Origin: Chryseosolibacter sp035628595
GTDB lineage: Bacteria > Bacteroidota > Bacteroidia > Cytophagales > Cyclobacteriaceae
Direction of reading: 5' to 3'
Length of the DNA stretch: 13,705 nucleotides
NCBI GenBank assembly: GCA_035628595.1
Contig: DASPJN010000085.1
Span: 1-13,705, forward strand
The notes below the pieces were generated by a model. The model worked only from the letters and a program-made list of their open reading frames with translations, was not told the DNA's origin and did not search any database. This document shows, in pieces, positions 1 to 6,718 of the stretch. Every line of letters starts with the position of its first letter. Within the stretch, counting starts at the first letter, position 1. Position numbers and translations under genes: made by a program.

Positions 1-1401
1 CCGTCGTATGTTGAGATTGATGGTTCACATGCGTTGGGAAAAACCTATTTAATTGAATTTACAAATGATGTCACGGACAAAGCTGCCTTCGATAGCGCAG
101 AATACAATTTTAAGCGTTCGCATAAGGCATCAGTTGTTGATGGCAATCTGAGGTCACAGATTGAAAATAATGTAACGCTCTCCGAACTGTATCTGAAATC
201 AGGCAATCTGAAAGCAGCCTCCGATGCACTGAATGCGGCGAATGACCTGGTTAAAGGGACGAGCATCAATGAAATGAAGATGGATGTTTTTCTTAACTAC
301 TCTGAACTTTACAACCGAACAGGAAACTATGAACAAGCAGCATTCTTTCAAAAGAAATACATCGCTTTGAAGGACAGTCTGCTTCATAGCAGGTTGAATG
401 AAATTGTTTCAGCACACACGAGCATCAACGAGCGCGAGAATCTTCAAACAATTGCGTTTAAGGATTCGGTTATTGAACGACAACAAAGCCTGACGATTGC
501 CATTGTTATTATTGCTGTGCTTGTTGGTTTATTAGGGTTGGTACTTTATCGGAATAATCGGATTAAGAACAGAGTCAACGCTGCTCTCACGGAAGCGAAA
601 GCGATTATTGAAGACCAAAACAGGCAGTTGTTAAATTCGAATATCCATTTAGATAGGGAACTAAAGGAACGCAACGCAGACCTGGAGAAAGCTAATGAGT
701 CGTTAACGAAAGCCAATGAAGAGCTCGATAACTTTATATATAAAACATCTCATGATATCCGTGGCCCGCTTGCAACGTTGAAGGGTATGTGCAATGTGGC
801 ACTGCTTGACGTGAAAGATGATCTTGCAATTTCATATTTACATAAGCTCGATATCACGGCCGAAAAGCTCAACTCAATTCTTACGCGTTTGCTGGTTGTC
901 AATCAGATTAATAGTTCAACAGTTGGAAAGCAGCCCATTGATTTCGATCAAATGGTCACGGATGTTATTAATATCCAGGTGAAGAAGGGTTTCCCTGAGC
1001 AGTTGCAGATTAAGACGAGGATTAAGGTTCAGGCAGATTTTTATTCAGATAAAGAATTCATCAGGATCATTCTCGAAAATCTCATCGATAATGCCATCAA
1101 GTTCAGGAGCTCGTCATCCAGAATTGAGCCATTTGTTTCTGTAACAATTGATCAGGTCAGTGGCTTCATTTTCATTAAGGTTGTAGATAATGGAATCGGC
1201 ATTCGGCAAAAGGAGCCTGGCAAGTTGTTCCAAATGTTCTCGCGTGGTTCTGAACGTTCTCAAACGGGCGGGATTGGCCTCTACATTACGAAGACGGCCG
1301 TCGAAAAGCTTCACGGTGAAATCAGGCTGCGAACAACTGATGAAGGGTTCACTGAGTTTTTCGTGCAACTTCCTATTGAAACCGCGTCCGTCGCCGGCTG
1401 A
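1..1401 (+). CDS. TPR-containing membrane sensor histidine kinase (5' end missing)
   Basis: The frame is open from the first base, so the true start lies upstream. The visible 466 residues (residue 1 = base 1) begin with helical TPR-like repeats (about 55-130). A single membrane segment follows at about 164-183 (hydrophobic, ending at LYRNNR), then a coiled-coil linker (about 190-240). The HisKA dimerisation helix carries the phospho-acceptor His251 in TSHDIRGPLATLKG. The ATPase domain has the N box (LENLIDNAIKF, Asn364), the G1 box DNGIGI (about 397-402) and the G2 box GGIGLYITK (about 422-430). All catalytic boxes are present, so the kinase should be active. By family knowledge, such Bacteroidota kinases have an N-terminal sensor, probably periplasmic, and an inner-membrane anchor, and they pass phosphate to a separate response regulator. 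No response regulator is adjacent: the next gene is metG, 63 bases on. The ligand cannot be told. Confidence 0.93.
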   Translation, partial: PSYVEIDGSHALGKTYLIEFTNDVTDKAAFDSAEYNFKRSHKASVVDGNLRSQIENNVTLSELYLKSGNLKAASDALNAANDLVKGTSINEMKMDVFLNYSELYNRTGNYEQAAFFQKKYIALKDSLLHSRLNEIVSAHTSINERENLQTIAFKDSVIERQQSLTIAIVIIAVLVGLLGLVLYRNNRIKNRVNAALTEAKAIIEDQNRQLLNSNIHLDRELKERNADLEKANESLTKANEELDNFIYKTSHDIRGPLATLKGMCNVALLDVKDDLAISYLHKLDITAEKLNSILTRLLVVNQINSSTVGKQPIDFDQMVTDVINIQVKKGFPEQLQIKTRIKVQADFYSDKEFIRIILENLIDNAIKFRSSSSRIEPFVSVTIDQVSGFIFIKVVDNGIGIRQKEPGKLFQMFSRGSERSQTGGIGLYITKTAVEKLHGEIRLRTTDEGFTEFFVQLPIETASVAG

Positions 1402-1464
1402 AATCGCCCGTCAAAGCTTTTTTACATCCGATAGTATTATCATCTTGCGGAGTCATTTCGCACT

Positions 1465-3561
1465 ATGAAAAAGTTTAAACGATACACCGTTACGGCGGCG
1501 CTACCTTATGCCAACGGCCCGCTTCATATCGGTCATATAGCAGGTGCTTATCTGCCAGCTGATACATATGTCAGGTTTTTAAGATTGAAAGGAGAAGACG
1601 TTGCTTTTGTTTGCGGGTCAGATGAGCACGGGGTTGCAATCAGTCTCGGTGCAAAAAAGGAAAAGTTATCGCCGCGTGAATTCGTTGACAAGTATCATGC
1701 GATCATGAAAAAGGCCTTCAGCGATTTTGATATTTCGTTTGATGTATACGCGCGAACGTCGGATAAGATCCATTACGAAACGGCGCAGGATTTTTTCACG
1801 AAAATTCACAAGCAGGATATTTTCCTTGAGGAGACTTCGGATCAGTATTATGACGAGCAGGAGCAGATCTTTCTCGCCGACCGATACATCATCGGAACGT
1901 GCCCGAATTGTGGTAACGCAAATGCGTATGGTGATCAATGTGAAAAATGCGGAACGAGTCTGAGCCCGCGTCAACTGATCAATCCAAGATCAACGGTCTC
2001 CGGAAATACGCCTGTGTTAAAGCCTACAAAGCATTGGTACTTTCCACTTGATAAGTTCGAAGGCTGGCTCAAAGAATGGTTGATCGAAGGCCATAAGAAT
2101 GATTGGAAAACGAATGTCTACGGCCAATGCAAATCATGGATTGACCAGGGATTACAGCCACGGTCAATCACGCGCGACCTTGAGTGGGGCATACCGGTTC
2201 CGCTCGACAACGCGAAGGGTAAAGTTCTCTATGTGTGGTTCGACGCGCCGATTGGATATATTTCGGCGACGAAAGAACTCAAAAAAGATGATTGGGAAAA
2301 GTATTGGAAAGATCCTGATACGCGACTCATTCATTTTATCGGAAAAGATAACATTGTTTTCCATTGTATTATTTTTCCAGCAATGCTCAAAGCGGCAGGT
2401 GATTTTATTTTGCCGGATAATGTGCCCGCAAATGAATTCCTCAATCTGGAAGGAGAAAAACTTTCGACATCCAGAAACCACGCTGTGTGGTTGCATGAAT
2501 ACCTGAGTGATTTTCCCGGCAGACGTGATGAGCTTAGATATGTCTTGAATTCAATTTCTCCTGAAACGAAGGATGCCGATTTTACCTGGAAAGACTACCA
2601 GCAAAAAGTGAATAGCGAGCTTGTCGCGATACTGGGCAACTTCGTGAACCGTGTGGTGGTGCTGACGTGGAAATATTTTGATGGCAAAGTACCGTCCGAG
2701 CATGAGTTGCCGGGAACCACCGACAGACGCAAAAAAGTCCTGGATCATTATAACAAAGCGCACGCTGATTTGAACAGGAGTATAAGATCAATGATCGACG
2801 CTCTGAATAATTTCAGATTCCGTGAAGCTCAGTTTGAGATGATGAACCTGGCGCGCATTGGAAATAAATTTCTTGCAGATACGGAACCCTGGAAACTTGC
2901 TAAAGAAGATATGGAAGCGGTAGGTTGTATTCTTAACTATGCGCTCACTGTTGTCGGGAATATTGGTGTTGCATGCGCTCCTTTCTTACCGGACGCCTCG
3001 AAGAATATTTTGCATCAGCTCAACATTCAGGATGCCCCAGGCGTTGCAAAATCATTCTGGCAAAAGGAAGAGCTTGTCCATACCGTGAAGGAACATAGCC
3101 AGTTGAATCAGGCCGAGTTGCTTTACAGGAATGTGGAAGACACCGAAATTGAAAAACAAGTCGAGCGTTTAAAGCGCCCAAAAATTATGATGACTGATAA
3201 CCAACGAGTCGATCAACCTGTAAAACCCTTGAAGTCAGAGATCGTTTACGATGATTTTGCCAAGCTGGATATACGCGTCGGGAAGGTGTTGCGCGCGGAA
3301 AAGATGGAGAAATCTAACAAGTTGTTAAAATTACTCGTTGATACAGGTGTGGACCAGCGGACGGTACTTAGTGGTATTGCGCAGCATTTTACACCGGAAG
3401 AAATCACGGGGAAGCAGGTCACCCTCATTGCGAATCTTGCACCACGCAAGATGATGGGAATTGATTCTCAGGGAATGATCCTGATGGCGGAGGATGCGGA
3501 TGGTAAACTGAGATTATTGCAGCCGTCAGAGGTAGTTGCAGCAGGCTCCGTTGTAAGCTGA
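1465..3561 (+). CDS. metG: Methionyl-tRNA synthetase with C-terminal tRNA-binding domain
   Basis: This cytoplasmic class I synthetase charges tRNA-Met with methionine using ATP. The 698 residues match the longer, E. coli-like form (677 aa). The Rossmann fold starts with AALPYANGPLHIGH, giving the HIGH motif at residues 21-24. The zinc knuckle is complete: Cys146-x2-Cys149-x9-Cys159-x2-Cys162. The second signature is KLSTS at 332-336, the counterpart of KMSKS. An anticodon-binding helical domain follows (about 390-550), then a lysine-rich linker, and a Trbp111/EMAPII-like OB-fold tRNA-binding domain from about 593 (FAKLDIRVGKVLRAEKM) to the end; in relatives this domain promotes dimerisation and tRNA affinity. 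The ATG at 1465 begins the expected KRYTVTAALPYANG N-terminus. No clear Shine-Dalgarno sequence is seen, which is normal for Bacteroidota. The gene converges with pth across a 43-base gap. Confidence 0.98.
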   Translation: MKKFKRYTVTAALPYANGPLHIGHIAGAYLPADTYVRFLRLKGEDVAFVCGSDEHGVAISLGAKKEKLSPREFVDKYHAIMKKAFSDFDISFDVYARTSDKIHYETAQDFFTKIHKQDIFLEETSDQYYDEQEQIFLADRYIIGTCPNCGNANAYGDQCEKCGTSLSPRQLINPRSTVSGNTPVLKPTKHWYFPLDKFEGWLKEWLIEGHKNDWKTNVYGQCKSWIDQGLQPRSITRDLEWGIPVPLDNAKGKVLYVWFDAPIGYISATKELKKDDWEKYWKDPDTRLIHFIGKDNIVFHCIIFPAMLKAAGDFILPDNVPANEFLNLEGEKLSTSRNHAVWLHEYLSDFPGRRDELRYVLNSISPETKDADFTWKDYQQKVNSELVAILGNFVNRVVVLTWKYFDGKVPSEHELPGTTDRRKKVLDHYNKAHADLNRSIRSMIDALNNFRFREAQFEMMNLARIGNKFLADTEPWKLAKEDMEAVGCILNYALTVVGNIGVACAPFLPDASKNILHQLNIQDAPGVAKSFWQKEELVHTVKEHSQLNQAELLYRNVEDTEIEKQVERLKRPKIMMTDNQRVDQPVKPLKSEIVYDDFAKLDIRVGKVLRAEKMEKSNKLLKLLVDTGVDQRTVLSGIAQHFTPEEITGKQVTLIANLAPRKMMGIDSQGMILMAEDADGKLRLLQPSEVVAAGSVVS

Positions 3562-3604
3562 TTCACGAAGGGTTAATTTCTTTCGCCGCGTGGGTCGTCA
3601 GTAA

Positions 3605-4165
3605 TTAATCATTGTATTGTGACATCGTGATCGCCGGGCCGGCGGTACAGAATGAAAGGATCATTTCATTCGCTTTTTTAATGACGGCCGGAAATTGTTC
3701 GAATTCTTCTTTACTGAAATTGCTGAGTACGAAATCCACCTGCTGCCCTTTGCCAAACTCACTTCCGATACCCACGCGCAATCGTGAATAATCCTGTCCG
3801 GCAAGAAGCAACTCAATATTTTTTAATCCATTGTGGCCAGCAGCGCTGCCCTTTGTTCTAAGACGCACGCTACCGAATGGCAATGCAATGTCATCCACAA
3901 CAACGAGTAGATTTTCCTTCGGAATCTTAAGCTCATTCAACCAATAGGCGATTGCTTTTCCACTCAGGTTCATATACGTCGATGGCTTGATCAGATGAAT
4001 AGACTTACCCTTGAATCGGAATTCAGTTTTCTCTGCAAGACGGGAGACCTCGAACAAGGCTTTGTGTGCGTCAGCAAGTTGATCCAGGATAAGAAATCCT
4101 GCATTGTGTCGGGTGAGTTCATACTCAGCACCAATATTTCCCAATCCAGCAACCAGATATTTCAT
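3605..4165 (-). CDS. pth: Peptidyl-tRNA hydrolase
   Basis: This enzyme cleaves the ester bond of peptidyl-tRNAs that fall off the ribosome, so that tRNAs are recycled. The 186 residues are a full-length bacterial Pth. The N-terminus MKYLVAGLGNIGAEYELTRHNAGF carries Asn10 and the catalytic His20. STYMNLSG gives Asn66, VVVDDIALPFG gives the active-site Asp91, and GSAAGHNGLKNI gives His111 and Asn112. These equal E. coli N10, H20, N68, D93, H113 and N114 with a two-residue shift. It is the last gene of the prs-rplY-pth cluster on this strand. An intrinsic-terminator-like hairpin with T-runs ends only 9 bases before the start codon, so expression probably depends on read-through from rplY or on a promoter inside that hairpin region. 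Confidence 0.97.
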   Translation of the reverse strand: MKYLVAGLGNIGAEYELTRHNAGFLILDQLADAHKALFEVSRLAEKTEFRFKGKSIHLIKPSTYMNLSGKAIAYWLNELKIPKENLLVVVDDIALPFGSVRLRTKGSAAGHNGLKNIELLLAGQDYSRLRVGIGSEFGKGQQVDFVLSNFSKEEFEQFPAVIKKANEMILSFCTAGPAITMSQYND

Positions 4166-4174
4166 ATTGAGGAT

Positions 4175-4208
4175 AAAAATAAAAATCCCGCCTTGTTCGG
4201 ACGGGATT
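4175..4208 (-). terminator. Intrinsic terminator-like hairpin between rplY and pth
   Basis: Read on the minus strand, a 7-bp stem AATCCCG/CGGGATT (4202-4208 with 4184-4190), extended by CC/GG after a one-base bulge, encloses a short loop. It is followed by TTTTT, A, TTTTT. It lies 19 bases after the rplY stop codon and ends 9 bases before the pth start codon. The form is that of a Rho-independent terminator. Because pth starts so close behind, it may act as a partial terminator that lowers pth expression relative to rplY. Confidence 0.75.
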
Positions 4209-4227
4209 ATTATTCAAAGCGTAATCG

Positions 4228-4896
4228 TTATTTTTTACCAGCGTCCTTCTTCGGCGCTTCTGCAGGTTTCTTTGCATCGCCCGCAGCTGGTGCTGCAGCG
4301 GTAGCACCTTCGGCCGGAGTTGCAGCAGCAGCTTCTTCAGCAGCAAGTTTCGCAGCGCGCGGAACTTCCACCGCAGCAATTGTTGCCTGCTTCGGATCAA
4401 GGAATTCCAGGCCTTCTAGTTTCATGTCACCAACCTTAATCGCGTGGTGAAAGTCAAGTGATGATACATCCACATCAATATGATCCGGCATATCTTTCGG
4501 GAAGCCATAAACTTTCAATGAGGCTCTCTTACGAACAAGCGTACCACCTTTTGAAACGCCTGGTGCCTGTCCTATAAGTCTCGCAGGAATGTTCATCTTG
4601 ATCTTGCGATCTTCTGAGATACGCAGGAAGTCAGCGTGAAGAATGATTTCGCTTACCGGATGAAATTGCACCTCTTGTAGAATCGCCTGTGCTTCTTCGC
4701 CTTCGATGTTGATGTGAACAAAATGCGCTTCGTTGGTGTACACAAGCTCGCGGAAAAGAATCATTGGCGATTGGAAATGAATTTGCTGGTCGCCTCCGTA
4801 CAATACGCACGGAACCATTCCTTCATCTCTCAACTTCTGGGAACCAGTCTTACCGAGATTTGCTCGTTTATACCCTATAATCTCAATGGTTTTCAT
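4228..4896 (-). CDS. rplY: 50S ribosomal protein L25 (bL25), Ctc-type long form
   Basis: Residues 1 to about 92 form the L25 beta-barrel that binds 5S rRNA (start MKTIEIIGYKRANLGKTGSQ, then RDEGMVPCVLYGG). Residues about 95-180 form the second, TL5/Ctc-type beta domain. The last 42 or so residues (181-222) are a low-complexity tail rich in Ala, Glu, Pro and Lys that ends in KKDAGKK; it is probably disordered. The total of 222 residues is well above the 94 of E. coli L25 but normal for the Ctc family plus a tail. The start codon lies 21 bases after the prs stop with no terminator between them, so prs and rplY are very likely co-transcribed, an arrangement common in Bacteroidota. There is no Shine-Dalgarno sequence. 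Confidence 0.96.
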   Translation of the reverse strand: MKTIEIIGYKRANLGKTGSQKLRDEGMVPCVLYGGDQQIHFQSPMILFRELVYTNEAHFVHINIEGEEAQAILQEVQFHPVSEIILHADFLRISEDRKIKMNIPARLIGQAPGVSKGGTLVRKRASLKVYGFPKDMPDHIDVDVSSLDFHHAIKVGDMKLEGLEFLDPKQATIAAVEVPRAAKLAAEEAAAATPAEGATAAAPAAGDAKKPAEAPKKDAGKK

Positions 4897-4917
4897 AAAT
4901 ATAATTTGGTTTAATTA

Positions 4918-5847
4918 TTACAACTTGATGAATAACGAACTTATCGATTCATTGTCATGAATTTTTCTGATTGCCTTGGCAAACAGGTTCGAAACGCTAA
5001 GCACTTTTATTTTGGAAGAGTCGCGCTGCACAGGAATTGTATCCGTGACAACTAGTTCTTCTAAAACTGATGAATCTACATTGTCATAGGCGCTTCCGGA
5101 AAGAACAGGATGCGTGCAAACTGCGCGAACGCTCTTGGCGCCATTCTCCTTCAGCAATGCTGCAGCTTTGCAGATCGTTCCTGCAGTATCCACAAGATCA
5201 TCCACCAGCACAACATCCTTACCTGTAACTTCGCCGATCAGTCTCATTGAAGCGACTTTATTTGCTTCTTTTCTATACTTATCGCAAACCGCAAGATCGG
5301 CGTCGAAAAACTTGGCAAAATTTCTGGCACGTTTTATACCACCCACGTCCGGGGTTGCAAACATTAGGTCTTTCAACCCGAGTGACTTCAGATACGGAAC
5401 AAAGATGTAGGCGCCGTCCATGTGGTCGACCGGTATGTCGAAAAATCCCTGGATCTGATCAGCATGTAAATCACATGTCATAATGCGCGTTGCACCAGCT
5501 GCCGAAATCAGGTTAGCGATCAATTTTGACGCGATGGCAACCCGGGGCTTGTCTTTGCGGTCCTGGCGAGCGTATCCAAAATACGGAATTACCACGTTTA
5601 CGTTCGTGGCACTTGCGCGTTTCGCCGCATCAACCATTAGCAACAGTTCCATCAGATTATCCGATGGCGGGAACGTAGACTGAATGATGAATACATCATG
5701 GCCCCTTACCGATTCAGTAATGAATGGCGACATTTCGCCATCACTAAACTGCTGGTAATTCACAACTCCCAGTGGTTCACCGTATGCGTGAGCTATTTTA
5801 TCAGCCAGATAATGCGTGGCGCGGCCACTGAAGATTTTTACTGCCAT
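4918..5847 (-). CDS. prs: Ribose-phosphate pyrophosphokinase (PRPP synthase)
   Basis: The enzyme transfers pyrophosphate from ATP to ribose 5-phosphate and makes PRPP for purine, pyrimidine, histidine, tryptophan and NAD synthesis. Starting at the ATG at 5847 (MAVKIFSGRATHYLADKIA) gives 309 residues, the usual size for a class I PRPP synthase. The frame stays open up to 5979, but those 44 extra codons are the tRNA-Gln gene and its terminator and are not coding. Visible motifs are the ATP-side YFGYARQDRK (89-98), the metal and substrate site DLHADQIQGFF (126-136), the KYRKEANKV flexible loop (190-198), and the PRPP-binding loop VVLVDDLVDTAGT (212-224). Two stop codons stand in tandem at the end. 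The gene is followed by rplY after 21 bases. If the terminator upstream is efficient, prs needs its own promoter in the 25 bases before the ATG; otherwise it is read through from the tRNA promoter. Confidence 0.97.
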   Translation of the reverse strand: MAVKIFSGRATHYLADKIAHAYGEPLGVVNYQQFSDGEMSPFITESVRGHDVFIIQSTFPPSDNLMELLLMVDAAKRASATNVNVVIPYFGYARQDRKDKPRVAIASKLIANLISAAGATRIMTCDLHADQIQGFFDIPVDHMDGAYIFVPYLKSLGLKDLMFATPDVGGIKRARNFAKFFDADLAVCDKYRKEANKVASMRLIGEVTGKDVVLVDDLVDTAGTICKAAALLKENGAKSVRAVCTHPVLSGSAYDNVDSSVLEELVVTDTIPVQRDSSKIKVLSVSNLFAKAIRKIHDNESISSLFIKL

Positions 5848-5872
5848 CGGGTAGTAAGATTTGCTTTCAAGT

Positions 5873-5901
5873 AAAAATCCCGTCTTTTTCAGACGGGATT
5901 T
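5873..5901 (-). terminator. Intrinsic terminator after tRNA-Gln, upstream of prs
   Basis: On the minus strand a perfect 11-bp stem (AAATCCCGTCT with AGACGGGATTT; 5891-5901 and 5875-5885) encloses the loop GAAAA and is followed by a T-run. It starts 4 bases after the 3' end of the tRNA and ends 25 bases before the prs ATG. Form and place fit a Rho-independent terminator for the tRNA transcript. The core is almost the same as the hairpin between rplY and pth. Confidence 0.85.
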
Positions 5902-5905
5902 ATAG

Positions 5906-5978
5906 TTGTCCGACCAGGGCTCGAACCTGGACTTTCCTGAATCAAAATCAGGCGTGTTGCCAGTTACACCATCGGACA
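5906..5978 (-). tRNA. tRNA-Gln, anticodon TTG
   Basis: The 73 bases fold into a complete cloverleaf: acceptor TGTCCGA/TCGGACA; D stem GTGT/ACAC; anticodon stem CCTGA/TCAGG with loop TTTTGAT, which places the anticodon TTG at 5945-5943; variable loop AAAGT; T arm CCAGG-TTCGAGC-CCTGG; discriminator base A. TTG reads CAA, and CAG by wobble. The CCA end is not encoded (CTA follows), so it must be added by tRNA nucleotidyltransferase. A good -7 promoter element lies about 50 bases upstream and a strong terminator directly downstream. Confidence 0.97.
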
Positions 5979-6027
5979 ATCATTCCTCATCCAGCCGAAT
6001 CAGTGTTTCAAACTGAATTTGGGTCTG

Positions 6028-6035
6028 CAAAGGTA
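6028..6035 (-). promoter_or_regulatory. Bacteroidota-type -7 promoter element for tRNA-Gln
   Basis: The minus strand reads TACCTTTG (followed by CAG), an exact match to the Bacteroidota housekeeping -7 consensus TAnnTTTG. It lies 49 bases upstream of the tRNA 5' end, which would give a leader of roughly 40 bases to be removed by RNase P. No clear TTTG -33 element is seen at the expected distance; that region is AT-rich only. Confidence 0.65.
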
Positions 6036-6072
6036 GAATTATTTTTCTAAAATTTAATATTGAGCTGAAATT

Positions 6073-6648
6073 TTATAGCTCCTGTTCGTCTGCGATGGTG
6101 GCGCCGTTTTCCAGAAATCCCTCAGCCCAGAAACGGTATTTGTCCAGGATGGAGATAACGGCATTTTTCAGATGTCGTGAATTATGAAAATCGATTGAAC
6201 CGTACATGGTGGTTGCGTACCCCTGCCAGATGGACCGATTTTGGCGCCGGTCATAAAATTGAATAAGTAGCGTTCCACTCTGCATATTGAATTTCGTCGG
6301 TTCATAATTCAGGTCGCTTTTTTGGGTCTTTACCCATTCCTCAATTTCAGGCTGGTGATATCCATTGAATTTCAGACTATCGCTAAACATCTTGAATCCA
6401 ATGATGAGGTGTGGCTTATTTGAAACCTGCCTGTATCCCAGGAATTTCATCCGTGCTACAATCGATTTTTCAATTGTTGCATTCATCATGCTCGAATCAG
6501 CCACCCCTGAAGGCTTCATGATATCGAAAGTCCGGTACCTCTTAAAAGTGCCTTTGTAACTGTAATCATATTCAACCGGAAGTTCTTTGTATCCCAGACA
6601 CGAAGCCAAGACCACAAGCAGGAAAGCAGGGACGACGAGTTTTCTCAT
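6073..6648 (-). CDS. DUF4136-like lipoprotein
   Basis: The 191 residues begin with a lipoprotein signal: MRK, a hydrophobic stretch, then the lipobox LASC with Cys17 as the lipidation site. The mature protein should therefore be membrane-anchored outside the cytoplasm. What follows resembles the DUF4136 family: an early YDYSYKGTFKRYRTFDI strand region, a central KPHLIIGFKMFSD segment and a QSGTLLIQFYDRRQNRSIWQGYA segment near residues 120-145. This assignment is from pattern memory and is not certain. The family has no known enzymatic role and no catalytic motif is visible. It lies 70 bases downstream of purL on the same strand and upstream of tRNA-Gln, with no functional link evident. Confidence 0.85.
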   Translation of the reverse strand: MRKLVVPAFLLVVLASCLGYKELPVEYDYSYKGTFKRYRTFDIMKPSGVADSSMMNATIEKSIVARMKFLGYRQVSNKPHLIIGFKMFSDSLKFNGYHQPEIEEWVKTQKSDLNYEPTKFNMQSGTLLIQFYDRRQNRSIWQGYATTMYGSIDFHNSRHLKNAVISILDKYRFWAEGFLENGATIADEQEL

Positions 6649-6718
6649 AGAGCGATGGTTGTTAAGGAGTTGAATTTACTCTAAAAATCCAATACCACGA
6701 AGCAGCCATCACTTCCGG

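Noticed and set aside
1395..1423. Possible terminator after the kinase gene: short GC stem at 1395-1410 and a T-run at 1418-1423.
   Set aside because: The stem is only 3-4 bp with a bulge and is separated from the T-run by 7 bases; too weak to call.
3562..3604. Shared terminator expected between convergent metG and pth.
   Set aside because: No stable hairpin with a T-run is visible in these 43 bases.
3995..4450. 151-codon plus-strand frame across pth, the terminator and the end of rplY.
   Set aside because: Antisense to two clear genes; its Ala/Ser-rich part is the mirror of the L25 low-complexity tail.
5848..5979. N-terminal extension of prs (44 more codons from an ATG at 5979).
   Set aside because: The stretch is the tRNA-Gln gene and its terminator; PRPP synthases start at the MAVKIFSGRA-like sequence encoded from 5847.
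6048..6081. Overlapping inverted repeats (TAAAATTT/AAATTTTA and GAGCT/AGCTC) after the lipoprotein gene.
   Set aside because: They are AT-rich or very short and mutually exclusive, with no T-run in a fitting place; probably chance or at best a weak terminator.
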